A stretch of DNA of 19,807 nucleotides from Nanobdellota archaeon (GTDB lineage Archaea > Aenigmatarchaeota > Aenigmatarchaeia > QMZP01): assembly GCA_018818465.1 (NCBI GenBank), contig JAHIRU010000086.1, forward strand, positions 1 to 19,807. The letters run 5' to 3'. Of the stretch, positions 1 to 7,535 are shown one piece after another. Below the pieces are notes generated by a model that was given only the letters and a program-made list of their open reading frames with translations, ran no database searches and was not told the origin of the DNA. Position 1 is the first letter of the stretch; each line of letters begins with the position of its first letter. Made by a program: the position numbers and the translations under genes.

Positions 1-40
1 AATAAACTGAGAAGTCGTATTTACTAAATCTACCATAAGT

Positions 41-49
41 TATATTTAT
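41..49 (+). promoter_or_regulatory. TATA box of the YjbQ-family gene
   Basis: TATATTTAT is centred about 30 bases before the ATG at 75. Archaeal transcription starts about 25 bases downstream of the box centre, so the mRNA would be leaderless or nearly so. No Shine-Dalgarno is visible, which agrees. Confidence 0.5.
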
Positions 50-74
50 TTTATGAATTTAATATATCGATTGT

Positions 75-494
75 ATGCCAACAGAAACTAAAACCTTTAG
101 TGTGGAATCAGGGCATGACATGGATATTATAAACATAACAGGTCAGGTCTCAAAAGCTGTTGCAGAATCGAAAATAAACTCAGGAATAGCTACAATTTTT
201 GTTACAGGCTCTACTGCGGGTGTAACGACAACCGAATTTGAACCTAATTTGAACGAGGATTTGAAAAAAGCAATTGAAAGGATTGTCCCTTCAAACGTAG
301 AATACAAGCATAGTGAAACGTGGGGAGATGATAACGGTAAATCTCATGTTAGATCAAGCCTGTTCAAACCTAGCTTTACTGTACCTTTTAATGATAAGAA
401 GCTTCTTCTAGGTGCATGGCAGCAAATCATACTTTTGGACTTCGATGTTCCAGCAAGAAGAAGAGAGATCATTGTTCAGATAGTTGGGGATTGA
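75..494 (+). CDS. YjbQ / UPF0047 family protein
   Basis: A 139-residue protein of the single-domain YjbQ (UPF0047) family, close to the family's usual length. Visible family signatures are GSTAGVTTTEFEPN (residues 45-58), conserved histidines at H79 and H91, the segment LLLGAWQQI (110-118), and a C-terminal FDVPARRR followed by a strand-forming end. The cellular role of the family is unresolved; weak thiamin-phosphate synthase activity has been reported for YjbQ members. It is tail to tail, 14 bases apart, with a ThiG-like gene, which makes a thiamine-related role worth considering. The ATG fits the TATA spacing. Family assignment is firm; function is inference. Confidence 0.88.
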   Translation: MPTETKTFSVESGHDMDIINITGQVSKAVAESKINSGIATIFVTGSTAGVTTTEFEPNLNEDLKKAIERIVPSNVEYKHSETWGDDNGKSHVRSSLFKPSFTVPFNDKKLLLGAWQQIILLDFDVPARRREIIVQIVGD

Positions 495-508
495 ATAAAA
501 CCAATTAA

Positions 509-1291
509 TTACTTTTTTCTTTTTTGATTACAAATAAATGCTTGTCTACCAGCACTAATTGATTTCTTTAAAGATTCTATCAACAATAAAGGATTTTTAT
601 AACAAAACAAGGCTTTGTTAGTTAGAACTGCAGATGCCCCAGCAATCATCGCATTGTATGCATCTTCGGGCCCAGAAAGTCCTCCCTCAGCAATAATTGG
701 TACTCTTACTGAACTACAAATATTAGCAAAGAGTTCTTTATTTATAAGACCTTTTTTAGAACCTATATCACTCATCATAACTCTTATTGCAGAACACCCC
801 ATTTTTTCTAGTTTTTTTGCATCACTCAGATTAGCATTTATGAGAGGCATTACTATAAAACTCCTTTCAAGTAAAATTTTGGAAGCTTCAATAACTTTTC
901 TATTGATTGGTTTAGTAAATTGGTGATTGAGCACTTCAAGTTTGATGAATTTGCTTTTTGAATATTTAAAACCAATTTCAGCTCTTTTGACAGCATCTTT
1001 AACAGTTAATGCATGATTTGTGTTGACAAGAATTGTATATTCTTTGTCATGAAAGAAATTCTTTAAATCCTTAAAAAACAATCCCGAATAACCAATAGGG
1101 AAATCATCCAAACCGCTGATTGTATCAAGATTTCCTTGAGTGTAAATTGTTAAAAAATCTGTTTCAGAATGTTTAATAAAATTAATTGCAGATTCGTGAC
1201 TAATATGATCATTAACGTTTCCAAAACAATGCAATAGGCGTGATGTGAAATGTTTACCATTAATAATCCAAACGTCTTGTCGAGCTTTCAT
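509..1291 (-). CDS. ThiG-like (thiazole synthase family) TIM-barrel protein
   Basis: A 260-residue protein that aligns by eye along its length with ThiG, which makes the thiazole phosphate part of thiamine from deoxyxylulose phosphate, dehydroglycine and ThiS thiocarboxylate. Visible: INGKHFTSRLL (10-20) like the N-terminal I-G-F-SR motif; VNTNHALTVKDA (89-100) like NTAG-TAEEA; FIKLEV (115-120) carrying the presumed Schiff-base Lys K117 and E119; the phosphate loop IGSKKGL (176-182); IIAEGGLSGPEDA (199-211); AVLTNKALF (221-229); and an ending AGRQAF. It is divergent: family VDAGIG reads AEGG here, so an expected Asp becomes Glu202, and much of the N-terminal half is unlike typical ThiG. No thiS, thiF or thiO is nearby. 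It could be a paralogue with another substrate. Most archaea make thiazole with Thi4, so a ThiG-like gene is notable. Confidence 0.7.
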   Translation of the reverse strand: MKARQDVWIINGKHFTSRLLHCFGNVNDHISHESAINFIKHSETDFLTIYTQGNLDTISGLDDFPIGYSGLFFKDLKNFFHDKEYTILVNTNHALTVKDAVKRAEIGFKYSKSKFIKLEVLNHQFTKPINRKVIEASKILLERSFIVMPLINANLSDAKKLEKMGCSAIRVMMSDIGSKKGLINKELFANICSSVRVPIIAEGGLSGPEDAYNAMIAGASAVLTNKALFCYKNPLLLIESLKKSISAGRQAFICNQKRKK

Positions 1292-1337
1292 AAAACTAAA
1301 TTAGATGAATCTCTTATATCTGTTTTGTATATATTCC

Positions 1338-1706
1338 CTATTCTAAATATTTTCTATACATCCTTTCAACGTTTCTTCTGGTGACATGATCACTATGATG
1401 ACGGAAACCTCCGCCAAAAGATTTTGGTATATGCATTAGCTCATGTATGAGTGTTTTGATTTTTTCTTCTTCGCTGAGTTTGTCATATTGCTCTGAGATG
1501 ACTTCTATTAGATAATGTGTATCGATACCAAGAGCTTCTTGAAACGCTCTGGAGAGGACGTGACATCTTGCAATGATTCTACGGCTCTTGGTCCCATAGC
1601 TGCGCAAAGCTATGACTCGAGAAATATCTACATGCTCCATTCCTGTTTTTTTGGATATATCTATAAGCTGTTCATCAATGTTTGTGTCTCTTTGATAACT
1701 TATCAT
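1338..1706 (-). CDS. Small predicted zinc metallopeptidase (HExxH)
   Basis: A 122-residue protein with the metal-binding motif HELMH (H88, E89, H92), followed by FRHHSDHVTRR, where H103, H104 or H107 could be the third zinc ligand. It resembles the short archaeal 'predicted metallopeptidase' family (COG4900 type). There is no signal peptide or membrane segment, so it is presumably cytosolic. Residues 30-55 are basic (VIALRSYGTKSRRIIARCH) and might bind nucleic acid or a partner. The ATG at 1706 follows GGTTGAT by three bases, an SD-like site. It is divergent from the IMPase gene across 46 bases, so the two may share a control region. The substrate is unknown. Confidence 0.72.
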   Translation of the reverse strand: MISYQRDTNIDEQLIDISKKTGMEHVDISRVIALRSYGTKSRRIIARCHVLSRAFQEALGIDTHYLIEVISEQYDKLSEEEKIKTLIHELMHIPKSFGGGFRHHSDHVTRRNVERMYRKYLE

Positions 1707-1752
1707 AAAATCAACCTATAAATTATTAAATTGTTAAGTTAATATTTAGTAG

Positions 1753-2541
1753 GTGGTTTTTATTCAGGAAATGATTGATATCGCACTCAATTCAGCAAAA
1801 CGTGCTGGGAAACTAATAAGAGGTCATTATGGAAATGTTAAAGAGATAAATATAAAAGAAGACAGATGGCAGGATATAGTAACAGATGTAGACAAAGAAT
1901 CGAATGAAATAATTCTAAGCACAATAAAAAATGCATTCCCTGATCATAACATAATTTCTGAAGAGAGCAAGCAAAAAAAGACTAGTTCTGACTATACATG
2001 GTACATTGATCCTCTTGATGGAACAACCAACTTTGCAACGCAGATACCATTCTTTTGTGTATCCATTGCATTGGTTTTGAAGAATAGAATAGTTCTTAGT
2101 GTTGTTAACAATCCTTGGGAGAGGGAGCTTTTTGTTGCTGAAAGTGATAAAGGTGCTGCTCTCAACGGTGAGAAGATCAAGGTATCAAAAAATAAGGATT
2201 TGAAGAAAACTTTGGTTAATTATTGCCATAGTAATACCCTCGGAGGCATCAAGTCCATAGAAAAGGTATACACCACGTTTAAAACGAAAGCACGTAGCTT
2301 TAGACAGCTTGGATCAGGTGGATTGGACTTCGCGTACGTTGCGTGTGGCAGGAATGATGTTGTTTTAAGGCCTGATATAGTTCCCTGGGATGTCATACCA
2401 GGAGTTTTACTTGTAAAAGAGAGTGGTGGAAAGGTAACTGATTGGAATGGTAATGATTGGACGCTAGAATCACCTAATATTGTTGCTACAAACGGAACAA
2501 AAATACATGAAGAAGTACTCAATCTTCTAAAAAAGAGTTAA
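1753..2541 (+). CDS. Inositol-monophosphatase-family phosphatase
   Basis: A 262-residue Mg2+-dependent sugar/inositol phosphatase of the IMPase/SuhB/FBPase-IV family; archaeal members hydrolyse inositol 1-phosphate and often fructose 1,6-bisphosphate. Metal ligands are visible in order: E70-E71 in IISEES, D86 and D89 in WYIDPLDGTTNF (83-94), and D213 in PWDVIPG. The C-terminal signature GVLLVKESGGKVTDW is present. The reading frame opens with GTG at 1753, but that GTG lies inside a possible SD (GGTGGT); ATG at 1771, giving MIDIALNSAKRAGK, also matches the family's N-terminus. A TATA-like TATAAATT lies at 1717-1724. Substrate specificity cannot be read from the sequence. Confidence 0.9.
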   Translation: MVFIQEMIDIALNSAKRAGKLIRGHYGNVKEINIKEDRWQDIVTDVDKESNEIILSTIKNAFPDHNIISEESKQKKTSSDYTWYIDPLDGTTNFATQIPFFCVSIALVLKNRIVLSVVNNPWERELFVAESDKGAALNGEKIKVSKNKDLKKTLVNYCHSNTLGGIKSIEKVYTTFKTKARSFRQLGSGGLDFAYVACGRNDVVLRPDIVPWDVIPGVLLVKESGGKVTDWNGNDWTLESPNIVATNGTKIHEEVLNLLKKS

Positions 2542-2588
2542 AAAATAAACTGAAAAATAAAAAAATAAAAAAAGGCGTTAAAAATTAT

Positions 2589-2636
2589 TTATTTCTTTTT
2601 CTTTCCGCCTTTCTTTGCTGCTTTCTTTTTTGCCAT
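2589..2636 (-). CDS. 15-residue Lys-rich micropeptide
   Basis: A tiny open frame encoding MAKKKAAKKGGKKKK. It has a full Shine-Dalgarno (GGAGG at 2645-2649 on the minus strand) eight bases before its ATG, one of the strongest SD sequences in the window. An AT-rich promoter-like tract lies upstream, and downstream comes a long T-rich tract on the minus strand (about 2545-2575) that could terminate transcription. The composition recalls the Lys/Ala/Gly tails of archaeal DNA- or RNA-binding proteins, and of the polymerase tails in this same window. A role as a polyanion-binding peptide is inference. It could instead be a relic of a longer basic protein. Confidence 0.6.
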   Translation of the reverse strand: MAKKKAAKKGGKKKK

Positions 2637-2644
2637 TTTTAAAA

Positions 2645-2649
2645 CCTCC
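2645..2649 (-). promoter_or_regulatory. Perfect Shine-Dalgarno of the Lys-rich micropeptide
   Basis: GGAGG on the minus strand, eight bases before the ATG at 2636. The surrounding intergenic DNA is almost pure A/T, so this G-rich block stands out and is the main support for the micropeptide being translated. Confidence 0.65.
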
Positions 2650-2805
2650 AAAAAACATTTAAATTTTATTTATATTTAATATATTATTGTTTTAAGTAGT
2701 TAATAAAGTTTTATTTTTTGGAAAAAAATATTAAATTAAAACAAATATCATGAGAGATTATGAATACAGAAAACTTTTTTATGTCTTACATCTAAAATTG
2801 TTGAT

Positions 2806-3693
2806 ATGGAAGAAAATATTTTAGAAAAATATAAGAAAGCTGGATCCATTACAGCAACTATTCGAGAAGATCTGCTCAAAAAAATAAAACCTGGAATGAA
2901 GATTCTTGAAATCGCAGAATATGTTGATGCAGAAATAGAAAAACGTGGAGGCAAGCCGGCGTTTCCTGTAAACATATCTATAAATGAAATCACTGCGCAT
3001 GACACACCTCGTGCAAATGATGATCGCGAAGTTAAAGAAGGTGATCTTGTAAAAATAGACATAGGTGTTCATGTTGATGGCTACATTGGCGACATGGCAT
3101 TCACTTATTGTTCTAAGCCAAGTCCTTTGATTAAAGCCAATCAGGAAGTTTTAGAAGAAGCTATTAAGATTTTAAAACCTGGTATTACTGTTGCAGAAAT
3201 TGGAAAAACTATCCAAGACGCTGCAGAAAAAAGAGGATTTGGTCTCATCACCAATCTCACAGGACACACATTGGATAAATACGTTTTCCATGGACAGCCT
3301 TCTATTCTGAATGTGGATAACGATTCAGATTATGTTTTCAAGGAAGGCGATGTCCTAGCATTAGAACCTTTCCTAACAGAAAGTAATTCTACAGTAAAGG
3401 AATCTGGCATAATAGAGATCTATAGATACATGCAGGATCGGCCAGTAAGGCTCGCTGAAGCAAGACAGATACTCGCAAAAGCTAGAGATGAATTCAAACA
3501 ACTGCCTTTTGCAAAGCGCTGGCTGTACAAAAAATTCTCGCCAGTAAAAGTTGCTCTCTCAATGCGACAGCTTGAAGAGGCAATGGCTGTTGAAACTTAT
3601 CCAGTTCTGAAGAACAGAAACAACAATCCAGTGTCGCAAGCAGAACATACAATAGTGTTAATAAAAAATGGACATGTTGTGACAACTAGGTGA
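2806..3693 (+). CDS. map: Methionine aminopeptidase, type II
   Basis: This 295-residue cytosolic metalloprotease removes the initiator Met from nascent proteins. All five metal ligands of the type II family are in place: D85 (KIDIG), D96 (GDMAF), H154 (GHTLDKY), E187 (LEPF) and E280 (SQAEHT). The catalytic histidines H65 (TAHDTP) and H162 (VFHG) are present too. The segment at about 200-265 is the type II-specific insert of archaea and eukaryotes. Length and ligand spacing match archaeal enzymes. The start MEENILEKYKKAG fits the family, with GTTGAT just before the ATG as a weak SD. Its stop is separated by one base from the stop of the opposing zinc-ribbon gene. Confidence 0.97.
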   Translation: MEENILEKYKKAGSITATIREDLLKKIKPGMKILEIAEYVDAEIEKRGGKPAFPVNISINEITAHDTPRANDDREVKEGDLVKIDIGVHVDGYIGDMAFTYCSKPSPLIKANQEVLEEAIKILKPGITVAEIGKTIQDAAEKRGFGLITNLTGHTLDKYVFHGQPSILNVDNDSDYVFKEGDVLALEPFLTESNSTVKESGIIEIYRYMQDRPVRLAEARQILAKARDEFKQLPFAKRWLYKKFSPVKVALSMRQLEEAMAVETYPVLKNRNNNPVSQAEHTIVLIKNGHVVTTR

Positions 3694-3694
3694 T

Positions 3695-3859
3695 TTAATT
3701 CCAAAGTTCTTGGCTTTCGTTCTGTGCTTCCATAACTAAACCGAATCTTGAGAATATAGATGAACAGTTAGGACAGACAAAAACCTCTGGCTTGCTCTGC
3801 CAATTTTTTCCTGAAGTACCGCAAAGCGGGCATTTAGAGTGAAACATAGCATTTATCAT
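3695..3859 (-). CDS. 54-residue zinc-ribbon protein
   Basis: A small frame starting MINAMFHSKCPLCG with two CxxC knuckles, C10/C13 (CPLC) and C29/C32 (CPNC), 15 residues apart: a one-zinc ribbon that fills most of the protein. The C-terminal end (MEAQNESQELWN) is acidic and polar. GTGAT stands four bases before the ATG at 3859, the SD form seen at several genes here. It lies 38 bases downstream of rpl32e on the same strand and may be the last gene of the rpl6-rpl32e transcript. It meets map tail to tail with a one-base gap. Function is unknown; binding of RNA or the ribosome is a guess from position. Confidence 0.8.
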   Translation of the reverse strand: MINAMFHSKCPLCGTSGKNWQSKPEVFVCPNCSSIFSRFGLVMEAQNESQELWN

Positions 3860-3897
3860 AATAATCACAATTAAAACTTTATTGAATTCTTAACTAT

Positions 3898-4278
3898 TTA
3901 TTTGTTCATGATATGAACCTTTTTTTCTTCAGCGTGTTTCAATATCTCTGCACGTTTTCTTCCGCCAACATTAGCTGATATTATAGCAACCTCTGTTGTG
4001 TGATGCATTTTATCAACATCCCCCGGATTTGATACATGAACTATCTTATGCCCTGTTCTTGACAAACCTTTAACAGCAGTAGGTGAAGAATAGCCAGGTC
4101 TTACTCTTTTTCCACGAGATTTTTTATCTTTTTTCAGTTTTGAATCAATACCTCTAGGAGCTCTCCAAACACTCTTAAGTTTTTTGTAACGCTTGTTTTC
4201 TTGTCTTTTGAATGATGGCTTTCTCTTTTTTATTTTTTTCCTAATTTTCAAAGAAGATTTGAGTTCCTTTTTAACCAT
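3898..4278 (-). CDS. rpl32e: Large-subunit ribosomal protein eL32
   Basis: A ribosomal protein of the archaeal/eukaryotic large subunit that binds 23S rRNA. It has a very basic N-terminal part (KIRKKIKKRKPSFKRQ) and then the conserved core: WRAPRGIDSK, RPGYSSP, VHVSNPGDVD and the C-terminal NVGGRKRAEILKHAEEKKVHIMN. I start at ATG 4278 (126 residues, MVKKELKS). A GTG nine bases upstream is in frame but is part of GTGAT, the likely SD four bases before the ATG. It follows rpl6 closely, as in the archaeal spc-type operon, but the usual next gene (eL19) is absent and a zinc-ribbon gene follows instead. Confidence 0.95.
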   Translation of the reverse strand: MVKKELKSSLKIRKKIKKRKPSFKRQENKRYKKLKSVWRAPRGIDSKLKKDKKSRGKRVRPGYSSPTAVKGLSRTGHKIVHVSNPGDVDKMHHTTEVAIISANVGGRKRAEILKHAEEKKVHIMNK

Positions 4279-4302
4279 ATTTATCACTTACCTAAGCTAA
4301 TA

Positions 4303-4851
4303 TTATTCTCCCTTTTCTACTAATTTGGTTTTTTGAACAAGGTGGCAGCCATCTTGGAAAATTCTCTTATCATAACCTCTTACACGAGCTACCTGTTCTA
4401 TGTTAGCAGCTGTCTGGCCAACCTCTTCTCTATTCATTCCAGTAATTATAATATCATTGCCTTTGATTTCAACTTTCACCTTGCCCTTTGTTTTTGCACG
4501 GCGTGTAGAACGTTCGCCAAGGAAGTTGCTGATAACAACTTGTCCTTTCTGTTCATCATGATTCACTTTCATTGGGAAATGTGAATAAACAATCCTAAGC
4601 TTGGCTTCCCACATGTTTTCTGCGCTTGCAATCATATTGCGTGTGTGAGCAACCCATGTACCAACCATAGCCTTAGATTTTCTACGATCATTAGAAGATG
4701 AAATAACTACTTTTTTATCACTAATTTTTATATCAGCTAGAGTGCTTCTGAATTCTTTTTGAATGTTACCATTTGGTCCAGTTACATCTAATAGAGTACC
4801 TTTATACGAAACATTCACACCTTCAGGAATTTCAACCTCTTTAGTGGCCAT
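4303..4851 (-). CDS. rpl6: Large-subunit ribosomal protein uL6
   Basis: A 182-residue uL6, which sits near the sarcin-ricin loop and the factor-binding region of the large subunit. Family features: the N-terminal VEIPEGVNVSYKGTLLDVTGPNG, the central MVGTWVAHTRNMI, and the C-terminal repeat with FLGERSTRRAKTKGKVKVEIKGNDIIITGMNREEVGQTAANIEQ, ending KRIFQDGCHLVQK. Length is normal for archaea. It lies 63 bases downstream of rpoA'' on the same strand with its own TATA box, so it can be transcribed separately from the polymerase operon. uL6 normally follows uS8 in the spc operon; here that neighbour is missing. Confidence 0.96.
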   Translation of the reverse strand: MATKEVEIPEGVNVSYKGTLLDVTGPNGNIQKEFRSTLADIKISDKKVVISSSNDRRKSKAMVGTWVAHTRNMIASAENMWEAKLRIVYSHFPMKVNHDEQKGQVVISNFLGERSTRRAKTKGKVKVEIKGNDIIITGMNREEVGQTAANIEQVARVRGYDKRIFQDGCHLVQKTKLVEKGE

Positions 4852-4872
4852 AATAACTTCTATATTGTTTAG

Positions 4873-4886
4873 TTATATTTATAAAT
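4873..4886 (-). promoter_or_regulatory. TATA box of rpl6-rpl32e
   Basis: On the minus strand the sequence reads ATTTATAAATATAA, centred about 28 bases before the rpl6 ATG. This predicts a start of transcription within a few bases of the ATG, i.e. a leaderless mRNA. No SD precedes the ATG, which agrees. Confidence 0.6.
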
Positions 4887-4914
4887 AGCTTCGTGTGGAG
4901 CTTATTTCTTCTTT

Positions 4915-7521
4915 TTAACTGCTAGTTTTTTTTGCAACTGCTTTCTTGGCAGTAGGTTTCTTTTTGGCAGGAACTGCCTTCTTTGCTGGTTCTGCTTTAA
5001 CTATAACCTTTTTAGGAATAGTCTTTTCTGCTTTCATGATTTCTGGTATTCTGCCGTATAATTCGAATGAACCTGTGCCTATTGGTGCAACCTGGTTCAT
5101 CATAATATTCTCAATTGTACCGCGAAGATGATCCTTTTCGCCACGGATTGATGCATTGATTAAATGCTTCTTTGTCTCCTCGAAAGAGGCACGGACGAGA
5201 ACAGAAGTCTTCTGGCCACTAATACCGTAACGGCCTATGGCGCGTATGTCGCCTTCCATTGTCATCAGGTCAGCAAGCAGCATTATGTACCTTGTGTCAA
5301 CATTCAACCCCTGCTCATCCATTATGTATCTAGCCTCTTTTACTATAGCATTTCTTGCGGCTTCGACGCCAAGAACATGATAGATTTCAAACAGATCGTT
5401 TGTTACTGTTCTCATAGGGTTAACGCCTTCTACAGCGAAGACCTTCTTTAGGTTTGAACCCATCGTACTAATTATCCATTCATCATTTTCTTTTGTTATA
5501 ACAACCTGTGATATTCCCTTTATGCCTTTTATGTGGGTTTCGAGAAGTGAATATTTCATTTTCTGCAGTCCCTTCATTTCCTTTTTCTTTGGTATAGCAA
5601 ATAGCATATTGTCTTTTACCTTTATGTCAACATTTCTTGCCTTCAGTGTTTTCGGAAGTTTTTCTGCTTCTATTTCAAGTTTTTTAATCTTATCAATATC
5701 AAGTCTGCATATTATTCCCAAACCAGTAAGGTCCAGAACAGTAGAAAGAACAATATCTCTTAACTTAACTTCTTTTATGCTCTCAGCAACCTTTTTAGCG
5801 TCTTCAATGCTAGCTTTCTTATTTTCTAGATAAACAGTCATTGCAGGAGTTCTTGGCTCTTTTCTTGCATCGAATATCTCAAGTATTCTTGGAAGACCGA
5901 GAGTTACCTGAATGCCAGCTGTACCAGCAAAGTGGTATGTACGCATCGTGTTGTGTGTTACAATACCGTCAAAGGTGGTAAATGTTTCTGTTCCTGGTAC
6001 AGTGAAATCGTAAACATACTCGCGTGATGGTTTAATGTATGTTGTTTCTGATATCTCATCCCAAACTACGTCAGAGCTGTGCATTCTTTTCAGTATATTC
6101 AATTCTTTGCTGATATCAATGTTTTTTTTCAAAGCTTTTTTCTCAAAAGCTTTTATATGCTTTAAAAGAACAGTTCTTCCAATTTTTTGTCTTTTTGTAA
6201 AGCTGTTGACATATCTTGATGGTTCGCCAAGCTTTGATGATATTGAAAGTAGTATGTCATCAAAACCTCCTATCATGTCAACAAAATCCTGATAACTGCC
6301 TTTATTTTTTTCAAAAAGTGAACATAGTTCATCAAGTTTTTGTGCTTTTGATTCAATTACGAATCCTATATTTTTTCTGAAATTTTCAGCATATTTGTAT
6401 GGTATTGTTAATAAATTTTCCTTCTTATTCTTTGATTTTCTAGCGAATATACCAAATCTTGTTAGAAGCAAGGCTATTCCATCCAACAGTTCTTCGGACT
6501 TGGATGATATGCGTATAACCCTTCTGTCAACTGATACATTTCCATCACCATCAAAGTATCCTCTAATTAGTCCTGAAACAAATTCTATATCAGCACTGTA
6601 AGCAAACTCTGGCACTCTTTTGTTTTCAGATCCTGTTGCACATGTTTTTTGCATCAAAAGAGAAAACTGCTTTGAATTTATTCTGATATCATGCGCAGGA
6701 GCAAATCCGCGGAAATTGTCGTATTCATTGAAAGTGAATCCGTATTTGCCTGCAAAATTTCTAATCTTTGATAAAAATAACGGATTTGTATTAGAAAATG
6801 ATACATAGAATTTTGTTGCATTGCCTTCAGCCAAGTAAGCGCCGAATATCCAGCCAAGGCTGTTATCAAGTTTTAATTTCTCTGGCAACTGTTTCTTTGC
6901 ATAAAGTTGCTGGCCTAGCAAAGGCTGCATCTCTAAGGACTGTAAGCAGTTTTCTGGAAGGAATGAAATGGATGGTATCCTGTCTCCTGGGATGAGTTCC
7001 TTTCCTGATACAGGTATAATTTTGTTGTTTTTCCTTATGACGAATGAATGTGAATCTGTAGCTTTTATTTTTCTTCCCGATCTTGTCTTAATTTCCAGTA
7101 TTTTTTCAGGTGAAGCATGCCTGCTTATTTCACTGACAGGCTTCCACTCTATCTTCTCTTCATTGTTTATGCTTGGAACGAATAATCCATAATCTGAAAT
7201 ATCGCAAATTTCCCAACCACTAACAACCTTTTTACCGAGCTTTTCTATTGTCCTGTCTATAAATTCTCCGATTGGCGCTATTTTGATAACTCCATTATGT
7301 TTCAAGATTATTTTTTCTGAAAAATCAAGAGACATCTGTGTGGCGGGTTCGGAGAGTGATTGAGCACAAACTATACCTATGGCTTCTTCAGAATCATACC
7401 TCATTTTTTTGTAAATATCATTAACTTTCTGAATTATCTTCTCTTTTTTCTGTGAAGGAACATTATGTTCTTTGAAATATTCCTCAAGTTCGTTTTGAAT
7501 GTTTAATGGTAGGTTTTTCAT
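4915..7521 (-). CDS. rpoA2: RNA polymerase subunit A'' (Rpo1C) with intein
   Basis: An 868-residue precursor of the C-terminal part of the largest RNAP subunit. Exteins are residues 1-63 and 525-868, joining to a 407-residue A''. The N-extein ends SEEAIGIVCAQSLSEPATQM and the C-extein resumes TMRTYHFAGTAG, i.e. the catalytic trigger loop. Other A'' motifs are visible: GLPRILEIFDARKEPRTPAMTVYL, GVEAARNAIVKEARYIM and LADLMTMEGDIRAIGRYGISG. The intein is residues 64-524. The last about 30 residues form a Lys/Ala/Pro-rich tail (AKKAVPAKKKPTAKKAVAKK). An SD, AGAGG, lies upstream of the ATG, 14 bases after the rpoA' stop. It is the last polymerase gene of the operon. Splicing is required for a working polymerase. 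Confidence 0.96.
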   Translation of the reverse strand: MKNLPLNIQNELEEYFKEHNVPSQKKEKIIQKVNDIYKKMRYDSEEAIGIVCAQSLSEPATQMSLDFSEKIILKHNGVIKIAPIGEFIDRTIEKLGKKVVSGWEICDISDYGLFVPSINNEEKIEWKPVSEISRHASPEKILEIKTRSGRKIKATDSHSFVIRKNNKIIPVSGKELIPGDRIPSISFLPENCLQSLEMQPLLGQQLYAKKQLPEKLKLDNSLGWIFGAYLAEGNATKFYVSFSNTNPLFLSKIRNFAGKYGFTFNEYDNFRGFAPAHDIRINSKQFSLLMQKTCATGSENKRVPEFAYSADIEFVSGLIRGYFDGDGNVSVDRRVIRISSKSEELLDGIALLLTRFGIFARKSKNKKENLLTIPYKYAENFRKNIGFVIESKAQKLDELCSLFEKNKGSYQDFVDMIGGFDDILLSISSKLGEPSRYVNSFTKRQKIGRTVLLKHIKAFEKKALKKNIDISKELNILKRMHSSDVVWDEISETTYIKPSREYVYDFTVPGTETFTTFDGIVTHNTMRTYHFAGTAGIQVTLGLPRILEIFDARKEPRTPAMTVYLENKKASIEDAKKVAESIKEVKLRDIVLSTVLDLTGLGIICRLDIDKIKKLEIEAEKLPKTLKARNVDIKVKDNMLFAIPKKKEMKGLQKMKYSLLETHIKGIKGISQVVITKENDEWIISTMGSNLKKVFAVEGVNPMRTVTNDLFEIYHVLGVEAARNAIVKEARYIMDEQGLNVDTRYIMLLADLMTMEGDIRAIGRYGISGQKTSVLVRASFEETKKHLINASIRGEKDHLRGTIENIMMNQVAPIGTGSFELYGRIPEIMKAEKTIPKKVIVKAEPAKKAVPAKKKPTAKKAVAKKTSS
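5950..7332 (-). mobile_element. LAGLIDADG intein in RpoA''
   Basis: A 461-residue intein, S64-N524 of the rpoA'' precursor. The N-terminal splice block starts with Ser (SLDFSEKIILKHNG); block B has the TxxH motif (T155, H158 in TDSHSF). Two dodecapeptide endonuclease motifs are present, LGWIFGAYLAEGNA (222-235, Glu at the acidic place) and VSGLIRGYFDGDGNV (315-329). The C-terminal blocks read YVYDFTVPGTETF and GIVTHN (519-524), with the penultimate His and final Asn; the +1 residue is Thr525. All splicing residues appear intact and the endonuclease looks full length, so it may still be active as a homing element. Its base composition is not clearly different from the host gene by eye. Confidence 0.95.
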
Positions 7522-7535
7522 TTTTTACCTCTTTC

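Noticed and set aside
615..926. Plus-strand frame opposite the ThiG-like gene
   Set aside because: Antisense shadow; the minus-strand protein matches a known family over its whole length.
2750..2824. 24-codon frame starting ATGAGAGATTATG and overlapping the map start
   Set aside because: No SD, out of frame with map, AT-driven composition; the map start fits the family better. An upstream leader peptide cannot be excluded but is not supported.
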